Source of the DNA: Azorhizobium oxalatiphilum
Lineage (GTDB): Bacteria; Pseudomonadota; Alphaproteobacteria; Rhizobiales; Xanthobacteraceae
Assembly: GCF_014635325.1 (NCBI RefSeq)
Contig: NZ_BMCT01000004.1
Span: 434,001 to 498,000, forward strand
DNA: 64,000 bases
Direction: 5' to 3'
Numbering within the stretch: the stretch's first letter is position 1; each line of letters opens with the position of its first letter. Shown one piece after another: positions 25,140-34,145 of the stretch. The position numbers and the translations under genes were made by a program. Below the pieces are notes generated by a model. That model made no database searches and was not told the origin of the DNA. It was given only the letters and a program-made list of their open reading frames with translations.

Positions 25140-25985
25140 ATGACTTCAGCCTCGCTCGGGCATAATCGGCAGCTTGCCGAAAAGGCCCACGATATCCGCA
25201 AGACCGCGCTCCAGATGGGCAAGGTGCAGGGGCAGGGCTATATCGCCCAGGCCCTTGATGTCGCAGACATTCTGGCGGTGTCCTACTTCCACGCCATGAA
25301 CCACCGTCCGGAAGATCCGGAATGGGAGGGGCGTGACCGCTTCTATCTCTCCATCGGCCATTACGCGATCGCGCTCTATGCGGTGCTGATCGAGGCCGGC
25401 GTGATCCCGCGCGAGGAACTGGAGACCTATGGCGGCGACGACAGCCGCCTGCCCATGTCCGGCATGGCGACCTATACGCCCGGCATGGAGATCACCGGCG
25501 GCTCGCTGGGGCAGGGCCTGCCCATCGCCATCGGCGCCTGCCTCGGCCTCAAGCGCAAGAAGTCGTCCTCCTTCGTCTACAACCTGCTCTCCGATGGCGA
25601 GCTGGGTGAAGGCTCCACCTGGGAAGCGGCCTTGTCCGCCGCCCACTGGAAGCTGGACAACCTCATCGCCATCGTGGACGTGAACAACCAGCAGGCGGAT
25701 GGCCCTCCTGCCAACGTGCTCTCCTGCGAGCCGCTGCTGGACAAGTGGAAAGCCTTCGGCTGGTTCTCCCAGCGGGTGAATGGCAACGATCTCGATGCGC
25801 TGGTGAAGGCCTTCGATGCCGCCCGCGCCCACACCGGTCCCGAGCCGCGCGTCATCATCTGCGACACGCTGATGGGCAAGGGCGTGCCCTTCCTCGAAAC
25901 CCGCGACAAGAACCATTTCATCCGGGTTGATGCCGACGAGTGGGACACGGCCATTGCCGTCCTCGATGCGGAGTTCGCGTCATGA
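25140..25985 (+). CDS. Transketolase, N-terminal (thiamine diphosphate) subunit
   Basis: A 281-residue ThDP-binding half of a split transketolase. It has the pyrophosphate-binding GDG-type motif (SDGELGEGSTWEAA with a downstream VDVNNQQ), FYLSIGHYAIALYAVL, the GSLGQGLPIAIG loop and a substrate-loop His region. It pairs with the C-terminal subunit gene, whose ATG overlaps its stop by 4 bp. Split transketolases transfer two-carbon ketol groups and often have specialised roles outside the pentose phosphate pathway, including apulose-phosphate and sulfofructose pathways. The acceptor here is unknown. Confidence 0.93.
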   Translation: MTSASLGHNRQLAEKAHDIRKTALQMGKVQGQGYIAQALDVADILAVSYFHAMNHRPEDPEWEGRDRFYLSIGHYAIALYAVLIEAGVIPREELETYGGDDSRLPMSGMATYTPGMEITGGSLGQGLPIAIGACLGLKRKKSSSFVYNLLSDGELGEGSTWEAALSAAHWKLDNLIAIVDVNNQQADGPPANVLSCEPLLDKWKAFGWFSQRVNGNDLDALVKAFDAARAHTGPEPRVIICDTLMGKGVPFLETRDKNHFIRVDADEWDTAIAVLDAEFAS

Positions 25986-27004
25986 GCACCAAGAAAGTCT
26001 TCGCAGCGCAGGACGCCAGCAAGCCGCGCCTCACCACCTCCGCGATGATCGCCTCCATCGCCGGCGAGGGCCAGCGCACCAAGGCGGCGCCCTTCGGCCA
26101 CGCGCTGGTAGCGCTGGCGAACGAGCGGCCCGAAATCGTCGGCCTCACGGCGGATCTGGGCAAGTATACGGACCTGCACATCTTCGGGCAGGCGCATCCG
26201 GATCGCTATTACCAGATGGGCATGGCCGAGCAGTTGCTCATGTCCGCCGCCGCCGGCATGGCGCGTGAGGGCTGCGTGCCCTTCGCCACCACCTATGCGG
26301 TGTTCGCCGCCCGGCGCACCTATGACTTCATCTGCATGGCGATCGCGGAAGAAGATCTGCCGGTGAAGATCGTGTGCGCCCTGCCGGGCCTCACCACCGG
26401 CTATGGCCCGAGCCATCAGGCCACGGACGATCTCGCCATCTTCCGCGCCATGCCGAACCTGACCATCGTGGATCCCTGCGATGCGCTGGACATCGAGCAG
26501 GCTGTGCCGGCCATCGCCGACCATCCCGGTCCGGTCTACATGCGCCTCCTGCGCGGCAACGTTCCGCTGGTGCTGGACGAGTACAACTACCGCTTCCAGC
26601 TCGGCAAGGCGGCGCTGTTGCGCGACGGAGCGGACGTTCTGTTCGTGTCCACCGGCTTCATGACCATGCGGGCACTGGAAGCCGCCGATGCGCTGCGCAA
26701 GGACCGCATCGAGGCCGGTGTGCTCCACGTGCCCACCATCAAGCCGCTGGACGAGGAGGCCATCCTCAAGGCCGCTGCCAAGCCCGGCCGGCTGGTGGTC
26801 GTGATGGAGAACCATTCCGTCATCGGCGGACTCGGCGAGGCGGTGGCCCGCCTGCTGATGCTGAGCGGCGTGCATCCGGCCTTCCGGCACGTGGGCCTGC
26901 CGGACGCCTTCCTCGACGCCGGCGCGCTGCCGACCCTGCACGATCGCTATGGCATCTCCACGCCGGCCGTGACCGAGCGCGTGAAGGAGTGGCTCGGCAA
27001 GTAA
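25982..27004 (+). CDS. Transketolase, C-terminal (pyrimidine-binding) subunit
   Basis: A 340-residue partner of the N-terminal subunit. It carries the pyrimidine domain with the catalytic Glu in YYQMGMAEQLLMSAAAGMA, the VKIVCALPGLTTGYGPSHQATDD loop and a C-terminal transketolase domain (VMENHSVIGGLGEAVA). It starts in an ATGA overlap with the preceding gene, so the two subunits are made in equal amounts. The heterodimer should act in the cytoplasm on a phosphorylated or free ketose; nearby genes give no kinase. Confidence 0.93.
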   Translation: MSTKKVFAAQDASKPRLTTSAMIASIAGEGQRTKAAPFGHALVALANERPEIVGLTADLGKYTDLHIFGQAHPDRYYQMGMAEQLLMSAAAGMAREGCVPFATTYAVFAARRTYDFICMAIAEEDLPVKIVCALPGLTTGYGPSHQATDDLAIFRAMPNLTIVDPCDALDIEQAVPAIADHPGPVYMRLLRGNVPLVLDEYNYRFQLGKAALLRDGADVLFVSTGFMTMRALEAADALRKDRIEAGVLHVPTIKPLDEEAILKAAAKPGRLVVVMENHSVIGGLGEAVARLLMLSGVHPAFRHVGLPDAFLDAGALPTLHDRYGISTPAVTERVKEWLGK

Positions 27005-27035
27005 GCCGGGTCGCGGACGCCGACGGGAAGAATAC

Positions 27036-27057
27036 CTCCGGGCGGCTTCGCCCGGAG
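27036..27057. terminator. Intra-operon hairpin (attenuator-like or repeat)
   Basis: CTCCGGGC-GGCTTC-GCCCGGAG is a perfect 8-bp stem with a 6-base loop in the gap after the split transketolase. No T tract follows, so it may be a partial terminator, an mRNA-stabilising end or a short repeat. Confidence 0.4.
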
Positions 27058-27126
27058 TGACATCGGCCAGAGCCGCCCGACAGAGGCGGCCGGCCACGGA
27101 GCCTTAAGGGCGCCTCGGGAGGACAA

Positions 27127-28008
27127 ATGACGTCAATCGGCTTTATCGGCCTCGGCTCCATGGGCCTGCCCATGGCCACTAATCTCGTGAAACACGGCTT
27201 CGAGGTCCGCGGCAGCGATCTGCGCGCCGAGGCGGGGCAGACACTGGCGGCGGCAGGCGGCACTGCCGCGCCGGATGCGGCCAGCGCCTGCGAGGGAGCT
27301 GACAGCGCCATCCTCATGGTGGTGAACGCCGCGCAGGCCCGGCAGATCCTGTTCACCAGCGGCGCACTCGACACGCTGAAGGCAGGCGCCACCATCATCC
27401 TCATGGCCACTTGCCCGCCTGCAGCGGTAGAGGGCATCGCGCAGGAGGTCGAGGCACGCGGCTTCGCCTTCGTGGACGCTCCGGTGTCCGGCGGCGTCGT
27501 GGGCGCCGCGGCAGGCTCGCTCACCATCATGACGGCGGCCGCGCCGGACCTGTTCGCACGGGTGAAACCCGTGCTCGATGCCATGGGCGGCAAGGTGGTG
27601 CATGTGGGCACCAAGGCCGGGCAGGGCGCCACGGCGAAAGCCGTGAACCAGCTCCTGTGTGGCGCACACCTTGCGGTGGCGGCGGAAGCGCTCTCGCTGG
27701 CCGAGAAGCTGGACCTCGATCTGGAGGCCATGCTCGATATCGTCAGCGGCTCGGCCGCCTCCAGCTGGATGCTGCGGGATCGCGGCGCGCGCATGCTGGA
27801 GGATACGCCGCATGTGACCAGCGCCGTGGACATCTTCGTAAAGGATCTGGGCATCGTGCTGGAAGCCGGCGCAGGCGCGAAGACCGCGCTGCCCATGGCG
27901 GCCCTTGCCCATCAGCTCTTCCTGTCCGTCTCCGGCGCCGGCTTCGGCGCGCTGGACGACAGCCAGGTCATCCGTGCCTACCGCAGCCTGCAGGGAAGGG
28001 CCCGCTGA
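27127..28008 (+). CDS. HIBADH-like beta-hydroxyacid dehydrogenase
   Basis: A 293-residue member of the 3-hydroxyisobutyrate/tartronate-semialdehyde reductase family. The Rossmann motif GFIGLGSMGLPMATNLVKHGF, substrate motif FVDAPVSGGVVGAAAG and the catalytic Lys region GATAKAVNQLL are all present. It interconverts a beta-hydroxy acid and its semialdehyde with NAD(P). GGGAGG precedes the ATG. In this operon it may oxidise a threonate- or apionate-like acid, or reduce a semialdehyde; related enzymes include L-threonate dehydrogenase and D-apionate oxidoisomerase. Sequence alone does not choose. Confidence 0.9.
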   Translation: MTSIGFIGLGSMGLPMATNLVKHGFEVRGSDLRAEAGQTLAAAGGTAAPDAASACEGADSAILMVVNAAQARQILFTSGALDTLKAGATIILMATCPPAAVEGIAQEVEARGFAFVDAPVSGGVVGAAAGSLTIMTAAAPDLFARVKPVLDAMGGKVVHVGTKAGQGATAKAVNQLLCGAHLAVAAEALSLAEKLDLDLEAMLDIVSGSAASSWMLRDRGARMLEDTPHVTSAVDIFVKDLGIVLEAGAGAKTALPMAALAHQLFLSVSGAGFGALDDSQVIRAYRSLQGRAR

Positions 28009-28080
28009 TCCTCGTCTGAAACCGCCGATCCAAAAAGCCGACCGAAGCCGCACAAGCGGCCGCCACACTGGGAGAGAAAA

Positions 28081-29118
28081 ATGACCAATACGCGCAAACC
28101 GTTCGGGCTCACCCGCCGGCATTTCCTCGCAGCCACCGCCGCGGCCAGCGCCGCCGTGCCGCTGGTCGGCATCATCGGCCGCGCGAATGCGGCGGAATTC
28201 TCCTACAAGCTCGCCACCGGCCAGGATCCCACCCACCCGGTGAACAAGCGCGCCCAGGAAGCCGCCGAGCGCGTCCTGAAGGCCAGCAACGGCCGGCTCG
28301 ACATCAAGGTGTTCCCCGCCAATCAGCTTGGCTCCGACACCGATCTTCTGGCGCAGGTGCGCTCCGGCGGCGTGGAGCTGTTCAACCTCTCCACCTCCAT
28401 CCTCGCGACGCTGGTGCCGGTGGCCGGCATCTACAACACGGGCTTCGCCTTCCCCGACTATGATCATGTCTGGAAAGCCACCGATGGCGCGCTCGGCAAT
28501 TACATCCGCGACCAGATCGGCAAGGCCGGTCTCGTGGCGCCCATCAAGATCTGGGACAACGGCTTCCGTCAGATCACCTCGTCCACCCGCGAGATCAAGA
28601 CGCCGGACGACCTGAAGGGGTTCAAGATCCGCGTCCCGCCCGCGCCCATGCTGACCTCGGTCTTCAAGTCGCTGGAGGCGAGCGCCACGCCCATCAACTT
28701 CAACGAGTTGTATTCCGCGCTCCAGACCAAGGTGGTCGAGGGGCAGGAGAACCCGCTCGCCATCACCGCATCGGCCCGTCTCTATGAGGTGCAGAAGTAC
28801 TGCTCCATGACCGGTCATGTGTGGGACGGCTATTACATTCTCGGCAACCGCCGCGCCTGGGCCGCGCTGCCGGATGACCTGAAGGCCCTCGTGGTCAAGG
28901 AGTTCGACCAGTCCGGCATGGACGAGCGGGCCGATATCGCGGCGCTCAGCCAGTCCCTGCGGCAGGATCTGACCTCCAAGGGCATGACCTTCATCGACGT
29001 GGACCGCGAGAAGTTCCGTGCGGCGCTGAGCAAGACCCCCTTCTATGCGGACTGGAAGGGCAAGTATGGCGCGGAAGCCTGGGGGCTGCTGGAAGCCGCC
29101 GTCGGCAAGCTGGCCTGA
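28081..29118 (+). CDS. TRAP transporter solute-binding protein (DctP)
   Basis: A 345-residue periplasmic binding protein of the TRAP type. The twin-arginine leader (GLTRRHFLAATAAASAA) is followed by a mature start EFSYKLATGQDPTHPVNKRA. The family carboxylate-binding Arg is expected in the GFKIRVPPAPMLTSVFKSL segment. TRAP binding proteins take up acidic sugars and organic acids, so the cargo is probably a carboxylated substrate. It is 72 bp after the HIBADH-like gene, with GGGAGAG as ribosome site, and is followed after 5 bp by the fused permease gene. Confidence 0.93.
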   Translation: MTNTRKPFGLTRRHFLAATAAASAAVPLVGIIGRANAAEFSYKLATGQDPTHPVNKRAQEAAERVLKASNGRLDIKVFPANQLGSDTDLLAQVRSGGVELFNLSTSILATLVPVAGIYNTGFAFPDYDHVWKATDGALGNYIRDQIGKAGLVAPIKIWDNGFRQITSSTREIKTPDDLKGFKIRVPPAPMLTSVFKSLEASATPINFNELYSALQTKVVEGQENPLAITASARLYEVQKYCSMTGHVWDGYYILGNRRAWAALPDDLKALVVKEFDQSGMDERADIAALSQSLRQDLTSKGMTFIDVDREKFRAALSKTPFYADWKGKYGAEAWGLLEAAVGKLA

Positions 29119-29123
29119 CGCCC

Positions 29124-31001
29124 ATGGCGCACGCTGTGGTCAAAGCCGGAGATATGGGCGCCGTCACCGGCTGGCGCCGCGCGATCCTGCGCTTCGAGGC
29201 GGGTCTCATCCGCCTCGTGGAAATTCCTGCCGCCCTGCTCGTTCTGGCGGAGATCATCATCCTGTTCGTCGGGGTGGTGGCACGCTATTTCCTGCATCTG
29301 CCCATCGTCTGGTCCGATGAACTCGCGTCCGTGATGTTCATCTGGCTGGCCATGCTGGGCTCGGTCATCGCGCTTTCGCGCGGTGACCACATGCGCATGA
29401 CCGCTTTCGTCGGCATGGTGCCGGCGAGCTGGCGGCCCGTGCTGGAACTGCTGGCGGTGGCAGCTCCTCTCGTCTTCCTCTGTGCGGTGCTTCATCCGGC
29501 CATCGAATATGCGGAAGACGAGATGTTCGTCACGCTGCCGGCCATGGATGTGCCGAATACCTGGAAGGCAGCCGCTTTGCCGGTGGGCATGGCGCTGATG
29601 GCCGTGGTGTGCGTGCTCAAACTGGTTCGCACCGTGCACGTGCCCCAGCTCGCGGCCGTCATCCTCGGTCTTGTCGCCCTGATCGCTCTGGGCGTGATCG
29701 CTTCGCCGATGCTGAAGACCATCGGCAACTACAATCTGGTGATCTTCTTCGTGGGGCTGGTGGCGGCGGCGGTGTTTGCCGGCGTGCCCATCGCCTTCTC
29801 CTTCGGCCTCTCGACGGTGGCCTATCTGACCTTCACCACCAATGCGCCGCTGGTGGTGGTTGTGGGCCGCATGGATGAGGGCATGAGCCATCTCATCCTG
29901 CTCTCCGTGCCGCTGTTCGTGTTCCTCGGCATGCTGATCGAGATGACCGGCATGGCGCGGGCCATGGTGGGCTTCCTCGCCAGTCTGCTCGGCCATGTGC
30001 GTGGCGGTCTGTCCTATGTGCTGATCGGGGCCATGTATCTGGTCTCGGGCATCTCCGGCTCCAAGGCGGCGGACATGGCGGCGGTGACGCCGGTGCTGTT
30101 CCCGGAGATGATCAAGCGCGGGGCCAAGCCCGGTGATCTGGTGGCGCTGCTGGCGGCCACCGGCGCCCAGACTGAAACCATTCCGCCCAGCCTCGTGCTC
30201 ATCACCATCGGTTCGGTGACGGGCGTGTCCATCGCCGCACTGTTCACCGGCGGCATGATGCCGGGCATCGTGCTGGGCATCGCCCTCTGCCTCCTGGTGC
30301 GCTGGCGCTACCGGAACGAGGATCTGTCCGGGGTCAAGAAGGCGACCATGAAGGAAATCCTCGGTGCGCTGCTGATTGCGGCACCCGCCGTGGCTCTGCC
30401 CTTCGTGATCCGTGGCGCGGTGATGGAAGGCGTCGCCACCGCCACCGAGGTGTCCACCATCGGCATCATCTATTCGATCGTGGTCGGCCTCGTCATCTAC
30501 CGCCAGTTCAACTGGGCGCGCATCATGCCCATGCTGACGGACACGGCGGCCTTGTCCGGCGCGATCCTGCTGATCATCGGTGCGGCCACGGGCATGGCCT
30601 GGGCGCTCACCCAGTCCGGCTTCTCGCAGGAACTGGCGCGGATCATGGCCGGTCTGCCGGGCGGGGCGGCCACCTTCATGGTGGTTTCCATCGTGGCCTT
30701 CATCATCCTCGGCAGCGTGCTGGAGGGCATCCCGGCCATCGTCCTGTTCGGTCCGCTGCTGTTCCCCATCGCGCGCAGCATGGGCATCCACGAGGTGCAC
30801 TATGCCATGGTGGTCATCCTCGCCATGGGCGTCGGCCTCTTCGCCCCGCCGTTCGGCGTCGGATACTACTGCGCCACCGCCATCGGCGGCGTGAACCCTG
30901 ACGAAGGCATGAAGCCCATCGTCGGCTACATGATCGCGCTGCTCATCGGCCTCGCGCTGGTTGCGGCCATTCCCTGGATCTCCATCGGCTTCCTGTCCTG
31001 A
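29124..31001 (+). CDS. TRAP transporter fused DctQM permease
   Basis: A 625-residue inner-membrane protein that joins the small and large TRAP permease subunits. The DctQ-like part (about residues 25-190) has four spans with the DELASVMFIWLAMLGSVIALSRGDHMRM segment; the DctM-like part (about 205-625) has about twelve spans with LVSGISGSKAADMAAVTPVLFPEM and a C-terminal LFAPPFGVGYY. It uses a sodium gradient to import the ligand delivered by the DctP protein just upstream. Fused forms are known and here replace two genes. Confidence 0.93.
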   Translation: MAHAVVKAGDMGAVTGWRRAILRFEAGLIRLVEIPAALLVLAEIIILFVGVVARYFLHLPIVWSDELASVMFIWLAMLGSVIALSRGDHMRMTAFVGMVPASWRPVLELLAVAAPLVFLCAVLHPAIEYAEDEMFVTLPAMDVPNTWKAAALPVGMALMAVVCVLKLVRTVHVPQLAAVILGLVALIALGVIASPMLKTIGNYNLVIFFVGLVAAAVFAGVPIAFSFGLSTVAYLTFTTNAPLVVVVGRMDEGMSHLILLSVPLFVFLGMLIEMTGMARAMVGFLASLLGHVRGGLSYVLIGAMYLVSGISGSKAADMAAVTPVLFPEMIKRGAKPGDLVALLAATGAQTETIPPSLVLITIGSVTGVSIAALFTGGMMPGIVLGIALCLLVRWRYRNEDLSGVKKATMKEILGALLIAAPAVALPFVIRGAVMEGVATATEVSTIGIIYSIVVGLVIYRQFNWARIMPMLTDTAALSGAILLIIGAATGMAWALTQSGFSQELARIMAGLPGGAATFMVVSIVAFIILGSVLEGIPAIVLFGPLLFPIARSMGIHEVHYAMVVILAMGVGLFAPPFGVGYYCATAIGGVNPDEGMKPIVGYMIALLIGLALVAAIPWISIGFLS

Positions 31002-31024
31002 AGCCCATTCCTTGCCTTGATCAA

Positions 31025-31044
31025 CCCCGCGCGCGAGCGCGGGG
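31025..31044. terminator. Hairpin ahead of the second transketolase gene
   Basis: CCCCGCGC-GCGA-GCGCGGGG is a perfect 8-bp stem with a 4-base loop in the 59-bp gap before the transketolase. There is no T run, so it may only stabilise the upstream mRNA or reduce downstream expression. Confidence 0.4.
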
Positions 31045-31060
31045 CAGGAGGACCTGTGTC

Positions 31061-33070
31061 ATGTCCAAGCTGGATAATCCGGTGCCGGCCGCCTCCGGCG
31101 TCACCTCCCGCCGGATGGCGGATGCCATCCGCTTCCTCGCGCTGGATGCCATCGAGCGCGCCGCCGACGGCCATCCCGGCGCCCCGCTGGGCGGTGCGGA
31201 AGTCGCCACGGCGCTCTTCACCCGGCACCTGAAGTGCAACCCCGCCGATCCCCATTGGCCTGACCGTGATCGCTTCGTGCTGTCGAATGGCCACGGCTCC
31301 ATGCTGATCTACGCGCTGCTCCATCTTTCCGGTTATGCCGGGATGCCCATCGAGCAGATCCGCGCCTTCCGTGAGCTGGGGTCCCACACCCACGGCCATC
31401 CCGAGCGGGACGTGGATCTCGGCATCGAGGTGACGACCGGTCCGCTGGGGCAGGGCATCGCCAATGCGGTGGGCATGGCAGTGGCCGAGGCGTGGCTCTC
31501 CGCCACCTTCGGGTCAGAGATCGTGGACCACCGCACCTATGCGCTGGTGGGCGATGGCTGCCTGATGGAGGGCGTCGCCCATGAGGTGATCTCGCTGGCC
31601 GGCCACCTGCGTCTGGGCAAGCTCTGCTTCCTGTGGGACGACAACCACATGACCGATGACGGCGTCACGGACTTCTCCATCTCGGAGGATGTCCGGGGCC
31701 GCTTCCGGGTCGCCGGCTGGCAGGTGATCGACGCTGACGGCCATGATGTGGAGGCAGTGTCCGCTGCCCTGCTGCTGGCTAATCAGGATCCGCGCCCGAC
31801 CCTGATCGCCTGCCGTACCCTGATCGGCAAGGGCCTGCCGCGCCTTGAGGACAAGCGTGGCGCCCATGGTGGCCGCGTCTTCGCGGAGGATCTGACCGAG
31901 GCCCGCGCGGCGGCCGGTTGGACCGCCGGCCCGTTCGAAGTACCCGCTGACGTGGCACAGGCTTGGCGCGAGGGCGTGGATGGCCGCAACCATCCGGCCT
32001 ATGTGGCCTGGAAGGCGCGCGTGGCGGCGCTGCCGGCAGACAAGCGGGCGCTGTTCGAGCGTGCCCAGCGCGGGGATTTGCCGGAAGGCGTGATCGAGGC
32101 TCTGGCGGCGCAGGCGCGTGCCATGGCCGAGGCGGCACCCAGCCAGTCCACCAATCAGTCCACTGCGGAGATCGTGGACCTGATCGCCGGTCTCATCCCG
32201 GAGCTGTTGCCCGGCGCGCCCGATCTGGAAGGCCCCACCAATTGCAAGCGCGGCCTTGCCGCCTTCACGGCCGCCGACAATTCCGGCCGCTATATCCACT
32301 ATGGCATCCGCGAGCATGCCATGGGCTCCATGATGAACGGTATGGTGGCCCATGGCGGTGTGCTGCCGCTGGGCGCCACCTATCTGGTGTTCTCCGATTA
32401 CATGCGCCCGCCGCTGCGCATGTCGGCGCTCATGGAACTGCCGGTGATCACCATCTACAGCCATGACAGCATCGGCATCGGCAAGAACGGCCCGACCCAC
32501 CAGCCGGTAGAATATCTCGCCTCGCTCCGCGCCATGCCCAACATGGCCGTGTTCCGCCCCGCCGATGCGGTGGAGACAGCGGAGTGCTGGGAGGTGGCGC
32601 TCAGCCGGAAGCATGGGCCGTCGTCCATGATCTGCTCGCGTCAGGCGCTGCCGACGGTGCGCAGGGATGCCGGAGAGAACAAGTCCGCGCGTGGCGCCTA
32701 TGTGCTGGTGGAAGGGGAGGGTGGTGCCCGCCGGGTGACACTGCTCGCCACCGGTTCCGAGGTGAGCGTGGCGCTTGCTGCCCGCGCGTTGCTGCAGGCC
32801 GAAGGGGTGTCTACCGCCGTTGTTTCCATGCCATGCTGGGAGGTGTTCGAAGATCAGCCCGAGGCCTATCAGGCCGAGGTGCTTGGGTCGGGCGTGGTGC
32901 GGATAGCGGTGGAGGCGGCTGTGAAGCTTGGCTGGGAACGCTGGATCGGGCTGGAAGGCGGCTTTGTCGGTATGAGGGGCTTTGGCGCCTCCGGGCCGGG
33001 AGACCAGCTCTTCGAGCATTTCGGTATCACGGCGGAGGCGGTGGCAGGTGCTGCCCGCGCACGACTGTGA
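31061..33070 (+). CDS. Full-length transketolase
   Basis: A 669-residue single-chain transketolase. It shows NGHGSMLIYALLHLSG, TTGPLGQGIANAVG, the ThDP motif GDGCLMEGVAHEV with DDNHMTDDG, and the catalytic Glu segment YGIREHAMGSMMNGM, then SHDSIGIGKNGPTHQPVEYL and the C-terminal domain. GGAGG precedes the ATG. It is a different type from the split enzyme in the same operon, so the pathway probably uses two distinct ketol transfers, or this copy supplies pentose-phosphate capacity under the same induction. It is 59 bp after the TRAP permease gene. Confidence 0.95.
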   Translation: MSKLDNPVPAASGVTSRRMADAIRFLALDAIERAADGHPGAPLGGAEVATALFTRHLKCNPADPHWPDRDRFVLSNGHGSMLIYALLHLSGYAGMPIEQIRAFRELGSHTHGHPERDVDLGIEVTTGPLGQGIANAVGMAVAEAWLSATFGSEIVDHRTYALVGDGCLMEGVAHEVISLAGHLRLGKLCFLWDDNHMTDDGVTDFSISEDVRGRFRVAGWQVIDADGHDVEAVSAALLLANQDPRPTLIACRTLIGKGLPRLEDKRGAHGGRVFAEDLTEARAAAGWTAGPFEVPADVAQAWREGVDGRNHPAYVAWKARVAALPADKRALFERAQRGDLPEGVIEALAAQARAMAEAAPSQSTNQSTAEIVDLIAGLIPELLPGAPDLEGPTNCKRGLAAFTAADNSGRYIHYGIREHAMGSMMNGMVAHGGVLPLGATYLVFSDYMRPPLRMSALMELPVITIYSHDSIGIGKNGPTHQPVEYLASLRAMPNMAVFRPADAVETAECWEVALSRKHGPSSMICSRQALPTVRRDAGENKSARGAYVLVEGEGGARRVTLLATGSEVSVALAARALLQAEGVSTAVVSMPCWEVFEDQPEAYQAEVLGSGVVRIAVEAAVKLGWERWIGLEGGFVGMRGFGASGPGDQLFEHFGITAEAVAGAARARL

Positions 33071-33075
33071 CCGCC

Positions 33076-34071
33076 ATGACCGCGCCGCCGCTCGTGCCCG
33101 GTGAGGCGGCGCCGTTGCGCGTCGTCTTTCTGGATCGGGAGACGCTCGCCCCCGGCATCGCTCTTCGGCACCCGAACTTCCCCCACGAATGGGTTGCCCA
33201 CGACCGTACCGCGACCTCCGAGGTGCAGGCACGGGCCCATGAGGCAGACATCCTCATCCTCAACAAGGTGAAGCTGACCGCCGAAGTCATCGCCCGCCTG
33301 CCGCGCCTGAAGCTGGTTGCGGTGGCGGCGACCGGCACGGACTGCGTGGACAAGGCCGCCTGCGCCGAAGCCGGCATCGCCGTGTGCAACGTGCGCGGCT
33401 ATGCCAAGGCGACCGTACCCGAGCATACCTTCGCCCTCATTCTCGCATTGTCGCGGGCCCTGGTGCCCTATCGGCAGGACGTGATCGATGGGGCGTGGCA
33501 GGCGGCAGGGCAGTTCTGTTTCTTCTCACACCCCATCTCCGATCTGCATGGACGGCGGCTCGGCCTGTTCGGCTCCGGCGACCTTGGCGGACAGGTGGCG
33601 GCCCTCGGCCGGGCCTTCGGCATGGATGTGGTCTTTGCAGGCCGGAAGGGGGCAGGGGAGACGCGGGCCGGCTACCTGCCCTTCGAGGAGGTGATCGAGA
33701 CCGCGGACGTACTCAGCCTGCATTGTCCACTGACGTCGGAAACGCGCGGCCTCATCGGCGATGCCGAGTTCGCGCGCATGAAGCGGAAGCCGCTGCTGGT
33801 GAACACCGCCCGTGGCGGCCTCGTGGACGAGCATGCGCTGGAGCGTGCGTTGGACAAGGGATTGATCGCGGGAGCCGGGTTCGACGTTACCCTGCCGGAG
33901 CCGCCGCCCGCCGACAGCCCGCTGATGCGCATCGCCCGGCGCCCTAACGTCATCGTCACGCCTCACACCGCCTGGGCCTCCAGCGAGGCACAGCAGGCGC
34001 TGGCTGACCAGCTCATCGCTAATATCGAGGCGTTTGCAGCAGGAAAGCCCGTCAATCTGGTGACGGGCTGA
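33076..34071 (+). CDS. D-2-hydroxyacid dehydrogenase (hydroxypyruvate/glycerate type)
   Basis: A 331-residue NAD(P)-dependent enzyme. Motifs: AVAATGTDCVDKAACAEAGI, the cofactor loop GLFGSGDLGGQVAALGRAFG (last Gly pair GG in place of the usual IG), NTARGGLVDE with the catalytic Arg nearby, and the catalytic His in VTPHTAWASSEAQ. It reduces 2-ketoacids such as hydroxypyruvate or glyoxylate. The start is 5 bp beyond the transketolase stop. It is the last gene before a strong terminator. A role in turning a C2/C3 product into glycerate is an inference. Confidence 0.92.
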   Translation: MTAPPLVPGEAAPLRVVFLDRETLAPGIALRHPNFPHEWVAHDRTATSEVQARAHEADILILNKVKLTAEVIARLPRLKLVAVAATGTDCVDKAACAEAGIAVCNVRGYAKATVPEHTFALILALSRALVPYRQDVIDGAWQAAGQFCFFSHPISDLHGRRLGLFGSGDLGGQVAALGRAFGMDVVFAGRKGAGETRAGYLPFEEVIETADVLSLHCPLTSETRGLIGDAEFARMKRKPLLVNTARGGLVDEHALERALDKGLIAGAGFDVTLPEPPPADSPLMRIARRPNVIVTPHTAWASSEAQQALADQLIANIEAFAAGKPVNLVTG

Positions 34072-34110
34072 GTCGCTTGCGACGTCAGGTAAGGGGCGGG
34101 AAAAGTTGAA

Positions 34111-34145
34111 GGGCGGGCGCCGGAAGCGCCCGCCCTCTTTGTTTT
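34111..34145. terminator. Intrinsic terminator at the end of the transketolase operon
   Basis: A perfect 10-bp stem GGGCGGGCGC / GCGCCCGCCC with a CGGAA loop, followed by TCTTTGTTTT on the plus strand. It closes the operon and lies in front of the convergent MFS gene stop. Confidence 0.9.
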
